DNA of 64,000 nucleotides from an uncultured Collinsella sp. (lineage in GTDB: Bacteria > Actinomycetota > Coriobacteriia > Coriobacteriales > Coriobacteriaceae). The first letter of the stretch is position 1. Each line of letters opens with the position of its first letter. Shown here one piece after another: positions 15,627 to 24,649 of the stretch. Below the pieces are notes generated by a model that saw nothing but the letters and a program-made list of their open reading frames with translations, was not told where the DNA came from and searched no databases. The DNA is taken from assembly GCA_900546825.1 (NCBI GenBank), contig UREE01000001.1, forward strand, positions 27,330 to 91,329, given 5' to 3'. The translations under genes and the position numbers were made by a program.

Positions 15627-17791
15627 TACGACCCACCGCCCAGAGCGCCAACCAGCGTGGCGACATCGACGGTGAGCGGGATGGAGCCGCCGCCGGGCAG
15701 AGGAATCTCCGCAAGCGTGAACACCGTACCGCTGATGGTGCGTTCGACTTGATATTCCAACGCCTCGCAAAGCGCCTTGGGATCGGTCACGCCCAACGGA
15801 ATACTTCGCAGTTTGTCTTGCGCTTGAGAGAGACCAGCAATGTCAGACCCCGAGCTCTTAATGACGTTGGCGGAATCAGTCAGCACCGGCTTTCGCAGGC
15901 GCAAGTCGCACGGTTCCAAACCCAGCGCCGCCACGGACGCCGAAACGGTATCGCCGAGCCACGATGCGATGGAGCCCAACGCGCCGCTGCCCCCTCCTAG
16001 GCCTTTAATCATCTCGTCCATAAGTTCGTCGGCCGAACCTTGGATGTCTCCGTATCCCACAAGCAGCCGTCCCCAGACATCCATGACGCCATCGAGTACG
16101 CCGGCAACGCCACCCGAGCGTTCCTTCAATGTCGAGAAAAATCGCGAAAGCACGTTGTTTTGCGCCGTCGCCTCATCGGGCGCCAGCACCGCGGCAGAGA
16201 TGGCACCGCGATCGCCAAGCCTGACTGCCGTGTTAAACGAAGAGTTGAGCTCATCGGGGCTCGAGATGGCACCCGAAACCGCAAAGGCAACCACGCCGTT
16301 GCGACCGGGCGGAGCGATACGCGGACGCTCGCCCGAAAGCGCTTTAATGGCCTGGTCAAACGCATTGCTCGCACGGTCGGCCTCATCCTCGGTCTGACGC
16401 ATGAGCTCAAGCTCTTTGTTCCGACATTTGACGTATTCCTCCAAGGCCTTTTTGAACTCGTCGAAGTGATATTCGAAGCCGTTTTCGATAGAGGTTGAAG
16501 GCGCCGCAACAGCACCAAGCGACAAAACGCCAAAATGGCATTTGCTGCATTTATCCTGTCCATCGTAATCGGCAACCGAAGCAAATCCGCTCGGCGTCCC
16601 TTTCTTATAGTTAGGGCAGGTCGTCCCGTAATGCAGATACGCCTTGTCATCGTTCACGCTAGTCGGCCACACCGCATCGGTATAGAGTTCCGTCGCCCGA
16701 ACCTCATCAGAGTTGCGCGGCAGCAGCGGAATATAGGAGGAAACCCTGTCTCCGTTCTCGGTTATATGCGCCCGATCGACCTCCGCGCTCGCATAGGTAT
16801 AAAACGCCTTACGCGCCGCAGACTCTGCCTTCATCTCGACACTCGAGCCGTGGGGCTTCTCATTTGTCAGACGCCAATGGTAGTAGTCCTTCGCGCGATC
16901 AAGGGCAACTTGGGGCTCCCACGTAACGCTCGATGAGTAATGCGGATTTTGAACACCGGAGAGATCCGTTAGGCTTTTCGCACGCTCCCACATGCAAGAA
17001 CAGCTGCCGACCGAGCCCTTGTCAGACCCACCACAATCCGCCAGCCAAGCACGCTCTTTAGCCTTCGCCGTGTCCTCAGAAGCCTTCCGCAGCTCCTCGG
17101 CCGCACACTCTAAATCATCTGATGTGTCTTTAATGGCATCGGTCGAGATCTCGGACCCCTCGAGCGCAGCGAAGTCAGACTCGGATGTCCTGGGCACGGC
17201 AAGCGCCGTACCGGTATAGGTCACACTATCGGTATCCTGCGCCGACACCGCCTGCGTGGCACGCGCGGCGATCAGATACGGCAGAGCCGTCTCGATTTTC
17301 TGTAAGCCTTCCGATGCGCTTTTGGCAAACTTGTTGCGCGTTTTAATGATCTCAATCCCGGTGTCGACCATATTGCCGGCAACCGGCTCGGCACCCGGGA
17401 TGAGGATGGCGACCAGGCCCGTCCCGATCGTGGCAAACCCCGCCAGCCCCAGACTCAAGATGCTCGCATCAACCACCGTGGCAGCCGTGTGATAGGACGA
17501 CACTACGTTGGCACCCGCCAGCGCGCCACTATCAGCCGCCACCTGAGTATCCCCGGCACGCGACATGCTCCATATCGCCGCGGTCGACGAAAACAACAAT
17601 GTGAGCACCACTAGGATGACCACGGCAGAAGAAAGCGTGGTATAGGCGCCGTCTTCGATAAACAGATCGACACCGGCTCGACCCATAAAGCCGCCTCGTT
17701 TGCGGAGAGCGCCTGGTCGACGGCGGGCCGCAAACCCTTGCGTCACCCGCAACAGGCAGCGCCTAATCCCATGCAGCAATCCACGAATCAT
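15626..17791 (-). CDS. Large TadG-like pilus-assembly protein
   Basis: A 721-residue protein with one N-terminal membrane helix at about residues 52-72 (SSAVVILVVLTLLFSSTAA) followed by GDTQVAADSGALAGANVV. That is the classic TadG/RsaA-type start (helix then A-A-D-x-x-A-L-A-x-A). The rest is extracytoplasmic and helical. It carries two cysteine groups: CGGSDKGSVGSCSC, and CPNY followed 20 residues later by CSKCHFG; these are unusual for the family. ATG at 17791 follows GGAGGGAGATT and overlaps the upstream TadE-like gene by 29 bases. Confidence 0.78.
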   Translation of the reverse strand: MIRGLLHGIRRCLLRVTQGFAARRRPGALRKRGGFMGRAGVDLFIEDGAYTTLSSAVVILVVLTLLFSSTAAIWSMSRAGDTQVAADSGALAGANVVSSYHTAATVVDASILSLGLAGFATIGTGLVAILIPGAEPVAGNMVDTGIEIIKTRNKFAKSASEGLQKIETALPYLIAARATQAVSAQDTDSVTYTGTALAVPRTSESDFAALEGSEISTDAIKDTSDDLECAAEELRKASEDTAKAKERAWLADCGGSDKGSVGSCSCMWERAKSLTDLSGVQNPHYSSSVTWEPQVALDRAKDYYHWRLTNEKPHGSSVEMKAESAARKAFYTYASAEVDRAHITENGDRVSSYIPLLPRNSDEVRATELYTDAVWPTSVNDDKAYLHYGTTCPNYKKGTPSGFASVADYDGQDKCSKCHFGVLSLGAVAAPSTSIENGFEYHFDEFKKALEEYVKCRNKELELMRQTEDEADRASNAFDQAIKALSGERPRIAPPGRNGVVAFAVSGAISSPDELNSSFNTAVRLGDRGAISAAVLAPDEATAQNNVLSRFFSTLKERSGGVAGVLDGVMDVWGRLLVGYGDIQGSADELMDEMIKGLGGGSGALGSIASWLGDTVSASVAALGLEPCDLRLRKPVLTDSANVIKSSGSDIAGLSQAQDKLRSIPLGVTDPKALCEALEYQVERTISGTVFTLAEIPLPGGGSIPLTVDVATLVGALGGGS

Positions 17792-18299
17792 AATCTCCCT
17801 CCAGCCATTCGGGACGCGATTGATACGAGACATCGACCTTGAGCTCAACGTAGCCGCCCTCGGCGGTACCACCCATAGCCTGCGCAAACGCACCGATCAC
17901 AGGCAACGGCTTGACCTCGCCGGAAACGGACACGGACGAGACGCCACCCGCACCGGCCCGGCCAAGCTCGATATCCCACGACAACGGCCCGCCGGCATGA
18001 AAGATCGAAACGTTGGGCACTGCGGCAAGTCGGCGGCGGGTGAACTCCTTAAGATCGTCGTCCTCCGCCGTCGTCGTGGTCATGAGCCGCGCGGTCTCGG
18101 CGGCGGCAGACTCCATGACCGCGCGCGTATAGAGCAGGCACACCGGTTGCAGCGCGAGAAGGATGAGTGTCAGAAACGTCGGCAGCAAAAAAGCGGCCTC
18201 GACCGTAGACTGCGCCCGGTCCTCGCGCGCGGCATCAATACAACGCGATGTCCTTAGCGGCCGCAGCGGCGTCGATAACCGACGTCGAGGCAACGCCAT
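17763..18299 (-). CDS. TadE-like pseudopilin, start uncertain
   Basis: The core is REDRAQSTVEAAFLLPTFLT with a hydrophobic helix, the TadE prepilin signature, and a C-terminal surface domain rich in Gly and Ser. The stop lies inside the start region of the large TadG-like gene. The only in-frame ATG with a sensible leader is at 18299, overlapping the previous gene by 65 bases with a weak ribosome site. A shorter start right at the preceding stop (an ATT at 18239 after AAGGAC) would give a more typical 8-residue leader. Longer versions reach into unrelated frames. Confidence 0.7.
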   Translation of the reverse strand: MALPRRRLSTPLRPLRTSRCIDAAREDRAQSTVEAAFLLPTFLTLILLALQPVCLLYTRAVMESAAAETARLMTTTTAEDDDLKEFTRRRLAAVPNVSIFHAGGPLSWDIELGRAGAGGVSSVSVSGEVKPLPVIGAFAQAMGGTAEGGYVELKVDVSYQSRPEWLEGDYDSWIAAWD

Positions 18300-18453
18300 G
18301 GGATGCCGCCCGCTCAACCAGCGCCGCCAAGCGCCCATCGGTGCCGGCACGCCAAAGTCCCGCGATCGCCAGCACGATCGATAACAGCGCCACCGTGACG
18401 ATGGCGTATTCGACCGTCGCCTGGGCAGATTCCTCACGCAGGACATCATGCAT
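18235..18453 (-). CDS. Small pilin-like protein of the Tad operon
   Basis: Seventy-two residues: REESAQATVEYAIVTVALLS at the N-terminus is a Flp/TadE prepilin signature with a hydrophobic helix. The remaining 45 residues are Ala-rich and helical. ATG follows AAAGGAGGGATCGTGAA. It is probably a minor pilin; the major pilin is the 77-residue Flp protein two genes upstream. Confidence 0.75.
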   Translation of the reverse strand: MHDVLREESAQATVEYAIVTVALLSIVLAIAGLWRAGTDGRLAALVERAASHGVASTSVIDAAAAAKDIALY

Positions 18454-18454
18454 T

Positions 18455-19018
18455 TCACGATCCCTCCTTTGAGTCCGTTGCCTGCGGGCTCAGGCGCACG
18501 GCGCGCAGACGACACGAAGCATCGCCAGCATCCGCGGCAATTGTCACCATATCGACCCAGCCGCGTTCGTCGCGCACGATGGCGCCCCACACGTTTCCCT
18601 TGATGTCGAGATAGCCGCTCAGAGCAAGTTGCGCCGTGGGTACCTCGCGATAGGCACGCAGCATATCCGCCGCCGCTTCGGTCATCGGTCGGTCCTCGGA
18701 CCATGCAAGCCGGACCGCAATCGCGTTGCCCTCAGGCGAATCCGTCGCAGTGCCAGACCGCTTGTCGAGCGTCCGCAGAAAGGTTTGCGCCGTGACAGCG
18801 ACATCCGAATCGTCCGCATCTCGCATCTCATCTTTTTGAGACGCCACCGCCGAATCTGAGCCCAAATCGGAGGCGGTCCCAGGACGCTGCTGCCGCGCGG
18901 CGTTAAGCCCCCAAAGCACCGCCGCTATCGCCACGGTCAGGCAAGCAAACACCAGCAGCACCCCGATGGGGCGCTCGCCCTCTACAGGCTGTTGATGCCC
19001 TCGCTGATAGCGTTCCAT
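18455..19018 (-). CDS. Membrane-anchored protein of unknown function in the Tad operon
   Basis: A 187-residue protein with one membrane helix at about residues 19-39 (VLLVFACLTVAIAAVLWGL) and a soluble, probably external domain. It has no prepilin signature and no motif I recognise. It starts inside the end of the Flp pilin gene (37-base overlap) with a weak ribosome site and ends one base before the next gene. Position suggests a pilus-assembly accessory role, but that is inference from context only. Confidence 0.6.
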   Translation of the reverse strand: MERYQRGHQQPVEGERPIGVLLVFACLTVAIAAVLWGLNAARQQRPGTASDLGSDSAVASQKDEMRDADDSDVAVTAQTFLRTLDKRSGTATDSPEGNAIAVRLAWSEDRPMTEAAADMLRAYREVPTAQLALSGYLDIKGNVWGAIVRDERGWVDMVTIAADAGDASCRLRAVRLSPQATDSKEGS

Positions 19019-19215
19019 AGATCTTGGACCTTGCCCTTAAATGCGACGATGGCGATAATCGCGATCACCACGAGCACGCCGACCAAGATGGCATACTCGG
19101 TGGTACCCTGTGCACTCTCCTCCTGCAATAGTTCCTTGGCGCGCTGACGAACATGTGCCGCCCGGCAAAACGCCCAGCCCTGGACCTTGCCAGCAGCGTC
19201 AGTCATCGTGTTCAT
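18982..19215 (-). CDS. flp: Flp-family major pilin
   Basis: Seventy-seven residues with the type IVb pilin signature: leader ending at EESAQGTTEYAILVGVLV, with the assembly Glu and Tyr pair (TEY), then a hydrophobic helix and a very short tail (LWNAISEGINSL). The 40-residue leader is long. ATG follows GGGAGGAATAC. It is the likely structural subunit of the Flp pilus, exported by the TadA/B/C machine encoded upstream. A prepilin peptidase is needed but is not in this window. Confidence 0.9.
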   Translation of the reverse strand: MNTMTDAAGKVQGWAFCRAAHVRQRAKELLQEESAQGTTEYAILVGVLVVIAIIAIVAFKGKVQDLWNAISEGINSL

Positions 19216-19225
19216 GTATTCCTCC

Positions 19226-19867
19226 CTACATCATCCCGCCTGCTCCCAGCAGCGGGCCCAATATGGACAGAAGCAACGCCGGCAAGATGAGCGTGCCGGT
19301 GGGAATCAGCAGCTTGACGGGTGCACGCTCGATCTCGCGCTCGACCGCGGCGCGATGAGCCGCACGGATCTCGCGACTTTGAGCGGCCAGCGTCTCGGCA
19401 AGTGGGGCACCCAGGGCGAGCGCCTGCCCCACCGTGATGGCAAAGGTCTCGAGCGCTCGCACGTCCAGGTCGCGCGCGGCGGCCAACAACTCGTCCTCAC
19501 GCGTGCCCACGCCCACCTGCCACGCCATGCAGGCGCGCTCAAGGCGAAGAGCCAGCACTGACCGGCGGTTGGCGCAGAAAATCTCAAGCGCCGCATCAAA
19601 CGAAAGACCGGCCGAAAGACCCAAGCGCACAACATCGATCATCTCGGACACTTCGCCGAGCGACACTCGCGCCGGGCCGCCCGCTCCAACCGCGCCCTTC
19701 ACTCGTGCGGTCAGAGCATCGACCACCGAGCGACCCGCGGCAGCGACCAGCACCGCCTCGCGCTTGCAGGCCCCTGCGATCTTGCGTGCATCCGCCCGAT
19801 CCAAACCCGTCGCGACAAATACACTCAGGGCGCACAGGCAAGCCGCAACTGCAACCGGGGCGCTCAT
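19226..19867 (-). CDS. tadC: Tad pilus inner-membrane platform protein TadC
   Basis: A 213-residue GspF/T2SF-domain protein. One membrane segment is at the N-terminus and one at the very C-terminus (LLIPTGTLILPALLLSILGP). Between them lies the T2SF helical domain with GLSAGLSFDAALEIF and LDVRALETFAITVGQALALG. The start ATG at 19867 overlaps the tadB stop as ATGA. With TadB it forms the platform that couples TadA to pilin assembly. Confidence 0.9.
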   Translation of the reverse strand: MSAPVAVAACLCALSVFVATGLDRADARKIAGACKREAVLVAAAGRSVVDALTARVKGAVGAGGPARVSLGEVSEMIDVVRLGLSAGLSFDAALEIFCANRRSVLALRLERACMAWQVGVGTREDELLAAARDLDVRALETFAITVGQALALGAPLAETLAAQSREIRAAHRAAVEREIERAPVKLLIPTGTLILPALLLSILGPLLGAGGMM

Positions 19868-20790
19868 AGCTCCACCCGCATAATGCGCCGGATAACCACC
19901 AGGGCAACGGCGTTGAGGGCAAGACCCAGCACCACAGCGCCCGCGCCGGCAGGCGTCGCAAGACCGCGACGAAAATCTGCCGAAAGCAGCGCCAACACCG
20001 CGCACATGCCCGCCGGCATCGCCGCGACCATATGCGCAGACATGCGAGCCTGCGACGTCTTAACATCCAGGCGGCGCTTGAGCTCAATGCGCTCCCCCAC
20101 CATGCTCGACGCCTCGGACAGTAAGTCGGCAAGCGGAGCGCCGGTGCGCTGAGACACCTTAAGCGCCAAGGTCACAAGCGAAAGACCGGGGGCGTCGATA
20201 CGCACGAGCAAGTCATCGAGCGCGTCGGTCGCCGAGATGCCGCAATCGATCGCCGCCGCCACCCGCAAAAACTCGGTATGCACTGGCTCTTGCGCATGAG
20301 CGCCCACAAAGCGCATGCCCTGGGCCAGCGAATGTCCCGAGGCAAGCGACATGGAAAGTGCGGTAAACGCCTCGGGCATTGCCTCTTCTGCATCGTGTTG
20401 CTCGCGCCGGCTCTCAAAGCCATCCCGAGCGGCACCAACGGCAAACGGAGCAACAAGTCCCAAGGCAAATCCGAGGGGCGATAACGACACCATCGTTAGT
20501 AAAACGCAGCAGAGACCGCTCGATAGCAGCAGAAACGCCAAACGTCCCGAAGCATCTTCGATCACGAGGCCAAGGCGATGCGCCGGAGCCAGCGATGCCC
20601 ACGAACGGGCGATCTTTTTCAGCAGATCGTTTTCCACCAGCTCACGCGGCAGCTTCTCTGCCACCGTCTCGAGCGCCTGACGTGCCAGCTCCGCCGGCGG
20701 TACCTGCGGCACACGAGGTTCCGCCCCGCACGCCGTCGCGACAGAAAGCCCTGCCAAGCCCCCTACGACGAGGGGCACAGTGATCTCCAT
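19864..20790 (-). CDS. tadB: Tad pilus inner-membrane platform protein TadB
   Basis: A 308-residue GspF-type membrane protein with hydrophobic segments near residues 5-25, 85-125 and at the C-terminus, and a T2SF domain containing ALSMSLASGHSLAQGMRFVG and LKVSQRTGAPLADLLSEAS. ATG follows GAGGAGGTGGACGA inside the end of tadA (28-base overlap). It overlaps tadC by 4 bases. Confidence 0.9.
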   Translation of the reverse strand: MEITVPLVVGGLAGLSVATACGAEPRVPQVPPAELARQALETVAEKLPRELVENDLLKKIARSWASLAPAHRLGLVIEDASGRLAFLLLSSGLCCVLLTMVSLSPLGFALGLVAPFAVGAARDGFESRREQHDAEEAMPEAFTALSMSLASGHSLAQGMRFVGAHAQEPVHTEFLRVAAAIDCGISATDALDDLLVRIDAPGLSLVTLALKVSQRTGAPLADLLSEASSMVGERIELKRRLDVKTSQARMSAHMVAAMPAGMCAVLALLSADFRRGLATPAGAGAVVLGLALNAVALVVIRRIMRVEL

Positions 20791-22091
20791 TCGTCCACCT
20801 CCTCTTGTGTGAGCGTCCCCGACCGCAGGCCTTCTGCGATAAACGGCGGCTCGCGGTCAAGCGTCCAGGTGCGCTCGGCGGCATCGAACGTCACATAGCG
20901 CTCGAGCTCTACGCCGCCCGATGCGGCGCGTCGCACCCCCGAATACGAGGAGACGAAACGCCTGCCATCGGCGTGACGCTCGGACATCACGATGCCGTCG
21001 AGCGCCATGGCAATCTGCTCCTCGATGAGCTCGCTCGGCAGATCGATGCCATAACGTGCAAGCAACGTCAGACGCACCACGGTCTCCTGTTCTGAACCCG
21101 CATGAAGTGTGGTGAGCGACCCGTCGTGGCCCGTGTTCATGGCCTGCAACATGTCGCAGCACTCGGCACCGCGCACCTCGCCCACCACGATGCGGTCGGG
21201 GCGCATGCGCAGGGCATTAGTTACCAGGTCGCGGATCGTCACCGCGCCCTCGCCCTCAATTGAAGCCTCGCGCGCCTCTAGGCGCACCACGTGCGGATGA
21301 TGTGCAAACTTGAGCTCAGCAGAGTCCTCGATCGTCACGATGCGCTCGCCGGTGGAAATCTCACATGACAACGCGTTGAGCAGGGTGGTCTTACCAGATC
21401 CCGTGCCTCCCGCAACCGCCAGGTCCTGTCGCAGCGACACCGCACACGACAGCAGCTGCGCATACCAAAGCGGCAGCGACCCCAGCCCCACAAGCTCGTC
21501 CAGCGAGCAGATACGGTCCGAGAACTTTCGGATGGTGAGAATCGGTCCGTCAATCGCCACAGGCGGAATCACCGCGTTGACGCGATAGCCCGTTTTGAGG
21601 CGGGCGTTGACGATGGGGCTGCGCTCGTCGATACGGCGACCAAGTGGCGAGATAATGCGGTCGATAAGCACACGGATCTGCTCATCATCCTCAAACGCAT
21701 GCTCGATGGGGTACAAGACGCCGCCGCGTTCAAAGAAAGCCGAGCGGCAGCCGTTGATCATGATCTCGGTAACGGTGTCGTCCTCGATGAGCGGCTGCAA
21801 CGGCCCCAAGCCCACCACGTCATCCAAAATCTCGTCGATGATGGTCTCGCGCTCGGGCGTCGCGAGATCGGTCGGCTCCTCAACATTGAGCGCCGCCTCC
21901 ACCGCAGGACGCAATTCCGAGCGGGCAAGTGCCGGGTCGATATAGGCGCTGATACGCGCCACTTCGTCGTAACCCATGCGGTCCATCACGGCGCGCTTGG
22001 TGCGTCGTTTCACGGCGCGGCGACGCCCCGCATCTACAGGCGCTGCCGCCGCCGCAGCGCCGGCAGCCTTAATCCTCGTTTGCAGGCTCAT
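20763..22091 (-). CDS. tadA: Tad pilus assembly ATPase TadA/CpaF
   Basis: A 442-residue secretion ATPase that powers pilus assembly in the cytoplasm. It has [20 protein letters not shown] in the N-terminal domain, Walker [13 protein letters not shown] near residue 225, the Asp box (VTIEDSAEL), Walker B-like [15 protein letters not shown], and the His box [12 protein letters not shown]. An Ala-rich N-terminus follows the start. ATG overlaps the tadZ stop by 4 bases. Confidence 0.95.
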   Translation of the reverse strand: MSLQTRIKAAGAAAAAAPVDAGRRRAVKRRTKRAVMDRMGYDEVARISAYIDPALARSELRPAVEAALNVEEPTDLATPERETIIDEILDDVVGLGPLQPLIEDDTVTEIMINGCRSAFFERGGVLYPIEHAFEDDEQIRVLIDRIISPLGRRIDERSPIVNARLKTGYRVNAVIPPVAIDGPILTIRKFSDRICSLDELVGLGSLPLWYAQLLSCAVSLRQDLAVAGGTGSGKTTLLNALSCEISTGERIVTIEDSAELKFAHHPHVVRLEAREASIEGEGAVTIRDLVTNALRMRPDRIVVGEVRGAECCDMLQAMNTGHDGSLTTLHAGSEQETVVRLTLLARYGIDLPSELIEEQIAMALDGIVMSERHADGRRFVSSYSGVRRAASGGVELERYVTFDAAERTWTLDREPPFIAEGLRSGTLTQEEVDEWRSLCPSS

Positions 22092-23737
22092 CGCTGATCA
22101 CCCTCGCGCGACCAGGGAAGGCGGATACGCGGGCGTTCGGTGCGCGTTGCACGGTCGGCGACCATATCGCTCCAAGGGCCGACGGCGCACCCCAGTTCCA
22201 CGAGCATCTCGCGCGTGGCCTCGCGCACGCTAGTCGCAAAAGCGCTGGTCTGCCCCACTGCCTCGTCAGCGCGCCCAAACGCCATGAGCGCGGCGAGATC
22301 CTGCCCGCCATCGGCGATACGAATCTTGGAGCTTAACGCACAGGCAATCTCAAAGCGCATGGCGACGTCCTCGTCTGCCCCGCGCGCACCGAACCGGTTG
22401 AACACGGCGCTCATGCGCGTGCGCGGCACACCTACTCGACCTGCCAGTTCAATGACGCGCGATGCCGATGCCGCGGACGACACCGCCGCATCGCCAACGA
22501 CCAGGCAACGGTCGCTCGCCGCCACCGCAGCCGCCACGGCGTCGCCCCAAAAGACCGAGGTATCGATAAAGACCACGTCGGATTCGCGACGCAGAACATC
22601 AAGCAGTAGCTCCACCGGACGCGCCATGAGCTCGGCTTGCTCGGGCGCTGCGACGGGACCCCAGAGCGTAACGCCCGGTGCCACGCGCATCGATGTGGCT
22701 ACGATATCCGGCTCGGTGAGCGTGCCCGCCGCCGACGGCTCGATAAGTGCCGCCATATCGCGCGGAGCATCGACGCCTAACAAGTCGTAAAGGTTTCCAA
22801 ACATCAGGTCCAGGTCGAGCACGGCGGCACGCAAGCCCAACAGCGACGATGTGTGTGCCATGGTGGCAACGATCGTCGACTTGCCGCAACCGCCCGAACC
22901 CGAAATGGCGCAGATGACCGGAGCTCGATGCGGCGAAGCGGCAGCGTCTGCCGGCGGCATCGGAGGCGGCGGGGCGGGCGTCGGTGACAGCGTCCCCGTC
23001 TCCCCCGCCGCAACCACGTGCTGCGTCCAAGCCGGCATGGCTGCTTGTTCGGTCTGCGAGGCAGGCTCGTTCTGCGCAATCTGCTCATGCTGCATCAGCG
23101 ACAACTCGCCGCACCCGGCAAAGCCCTCAACTTCATCGAGTTCATCCGCCAGATTCACGCCGTGCACGTATCCCATATCTACAGCCGGGGAATCGCCAGC
23201 ATGCTGCGCCGGCCCTCCAGCGTCATCGTATACAAGGGGGTTCCGGGGGCGCCGACCATGCTCGGCTTCCGCTTTTCCATAATCATCAACACGCGGGCCT
23301 CTTGTAGCGCGAGGCGCCCCGGGTTCCCTATCAACAAAAGCATCGGGCTCAATCGTCATGCTCCGATCGGAATCAACCGCTCCCTCGCCCGCGCGCCCGT
23401 TGCCGCATATACTGTGTGCAGCGATGACCTCGGTCGCCCCCGCGCGAAACAGCCCCTCGATATCCGACGGATCGAGCGCTTCTATCAACACGACCACGCG
23501 ACTCACGCGGCCTTCGGCCGTCAGGCGCGCAACAGTCTTGCGCACATCTTCGGTATCAAACAGAGACGCCGCGATGATGGCAGCCCCGCGGCGCGACGGA
23601 AACGCCCGCGCCATGGAAACCAGCCCGTCCAGGTCACCCACGCGAAGCACCTGTGCACCCACATCACGGCCCTCGACTTCCCGCTGCAACAGCCCGTAAT
23701 CGCCGCACGCGCAGCACGCAAGCCAGATCGCCTTCAT
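22088..23737 (-). CDS. tadZ: TadZ/CpaE-like ATPase with receiver-like N-terminus
   Basis: A 549-residue protein that places the pilus machine in the cell. Residues 1-115 look like an atypical receiver domain (VVVLIEALDPSDIEGLFRAG). A disordered, Pro- and Ala-rich linker covers about 120-270. The C-terminal half is a ParA/MinD ATPase with the deviant Walker A SGSGGCGKSTIV, then VLDLDLMFGNLYDLLG and DVVFIDTSVFWG. ATG at 23737 overlaps the cpaB stop as TGATG, behind GGAGGCGACGAG. Confidence 0.88.
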   Translation of the reverse strand: MKAIWLACCACGDYGLLQREVEGRDVGAQVLRVGDLDGLVSMARAFPSRRGAAIIAASLFDTEDVRKTVARLTAEGRVSRVVVLIEALDPSDIEGLFRAGATEVIAAHSICGNGRAGEGAVDSDRSMTIEPDAFVDREPGAPRATRGPRVDDYGKAEAEHGRRPRNPLVYDDAGGPAQHAGDSPAVDMGYVHGVNLADELDEVEGFAGCGELSLMQHEQIAQNEPASQTEQAAMPAWTQHVVAAGETGTLSPTPAPPPPMPPADAAASPHRAPVICAISGSGGCGKSTIVATMAHTSSLLGLRAAVLDLDLMFGNLYDLLGVDAPRDMAALIEPSAAGTLTEPDIVATSMRVAPGVTLWGPVAAPEQAELMARPVELLLDVLRRESDVVFIDTSVFWGDAVAAAVAASDRCLVVGDAAVSSAASASRVIELAGRVGVPRTRMSAVFNRFGARGADEDVAMRFEIACALSSKIRIADGGQDLAALMAFGRADEAVGQTSAFATSVREATREMLVELGCAVGPWSDMVADRATRTERPRIRLPWSREGDQR

Positions 23738-24396
23738 CACTCGTCGCCTCCGCTCTTTTTGCCGCGCGCCGTGGCGGGAATCGTCAAGCTGACCGTTCCC
23801 TTGCCCGAGGCTCCCAGCAGTTCCTTGACGTCTTCGGGGTCAGCCGCCAGCGTCACCCATTCGATCTTGCCCTCGCGCGTGGCACCGGAATCCTCACTGG
23901 TATCGATCACGTGCGCGCCGCACAGCCGATCGGTCACGCCGTCCTTTTGCACGTACACGTCCACGTAGCTGCCCACGCCCGTGGCACCGCCGACCGAGTG
24001 CTCGGCATCGACCGCCACCGAAACGGCAACCTTGCCCTTAGGCACCTCGAGCTTGCGGCTCTCGGCCTTGGTGTAGACATTGCAGATCACGGCGTTTTTG
24101 GGAATACGCGAAGTCGTCACGTCGCCGCGCACCTGGCGCAGCTCGGTCGCTGCGTCACGCGGCAGCAGGCTCGTCAGCCATTCCTGGGTTATGACATTGG
24201 TCTCATCGAGGGTCTCGCCCACATCGATATCGCGCGCCGCGACGCAAACCTCGACGCGATCGCCACCGTACTTGGCCAAGGTCTCAGCCTGGACCTGTTC
24301 GGCTTGCGAGCGGATCGACGAGCCGTAAACCATGCAGAGCAGAGCAGCGAGCACGCCCGCGACCAGACTGACGGCGATGCGCTTGCTCTTGTTCAC
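23737..24396 (-). CDS. cpaB: Flp pilus assembly protein CpaB/RcpC (SAF domain)
   Basis: A 219-residue protein with one membrane helix (IAVSLVAGVLAALLCMVYGS) and an external SAF domain (VCVAARDIDVGETLDETNVI, then IPKNAVICNVYT), ending in a basic tail. I chose the GTG at 24396 because GAGAGGAGC precedes it at the right distance; the ATG at 24411 has no ribosome site. It is the first gene of the Tad operon. Confidence 0.88.
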   Translation of the reverse strand: MNKSKRIAVSLVAGVLAALLCMVYGSSIRSQAEQVQAETLAKYGGDRVEVCVAARDIDVGETLDETNVITQEWLTSLLPRDAATELRQVRGDVTTSRIPKNAVICNVYTKAESRKLEVPKGKVAVSVAVDAEHSVGGATGVGSYVDVYVQKDGVTDRLCGAHVIDTSEDSGATREGKIEWVTLAADPEDVKELLGASGKGTVSLTIPATARGKKSGGDE

Positions 24397-24506
24397 GGCC
24401 GCTCCTCTCATGGCAGTGCCGGGCGAATGCCCGTACCACCATTGTCTGAGCGGTCAGAGTGCAAAGCGGCGCAATCGCAATCTTGGTTTTCGATGTCAAA
24501 CCAATC

Positions 24507-24558
24507 GCTGACCAAAAGCTGACCAGCCCGTCAAGCTCGTGGCAAGGTTTTGGTCAGC
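24507..24558. promoter_or_regulatory. Inverted repeat upstream of the Tad operon
   Basis: GCTGACCAAAA at 24507-24517 and its exact complement TTTTGGTCAGC at 24548-24558 form a perfect 11-bp inverted repeat with a 30-base spacer. More GCTGACC or GTCAGC half sites sit beside it. It lies 111-162 bases before the cpaB start, in the gap between the Tad operon and rsgA, so it is a good operator candidate. CTGACCAAA also occurs twice upstream of the AbiEi-like gene at 57 kb. Confidence 0.5.
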
Positions 24559-24596
24559 ACGTCAGCAAACTGTATGTTTCGAAGCTTTTCCGCAGC

Positions 24597-24632
24597 AAAA
24601 AAAGCCGTCTCCCGAACAGTTGGGAGACGGCT
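24597..24632 (-). terminator. Terminator of rsgA
   Basis: On the minus strand AGCCGTCTCCC, loop AACTGTTC, GGGAGACGGCT, then seven T, 18 bases past the rsgA stop. Confidence 0.9.
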
Positions 24633-24649
24633 GTCATAGGAAAAATCAA

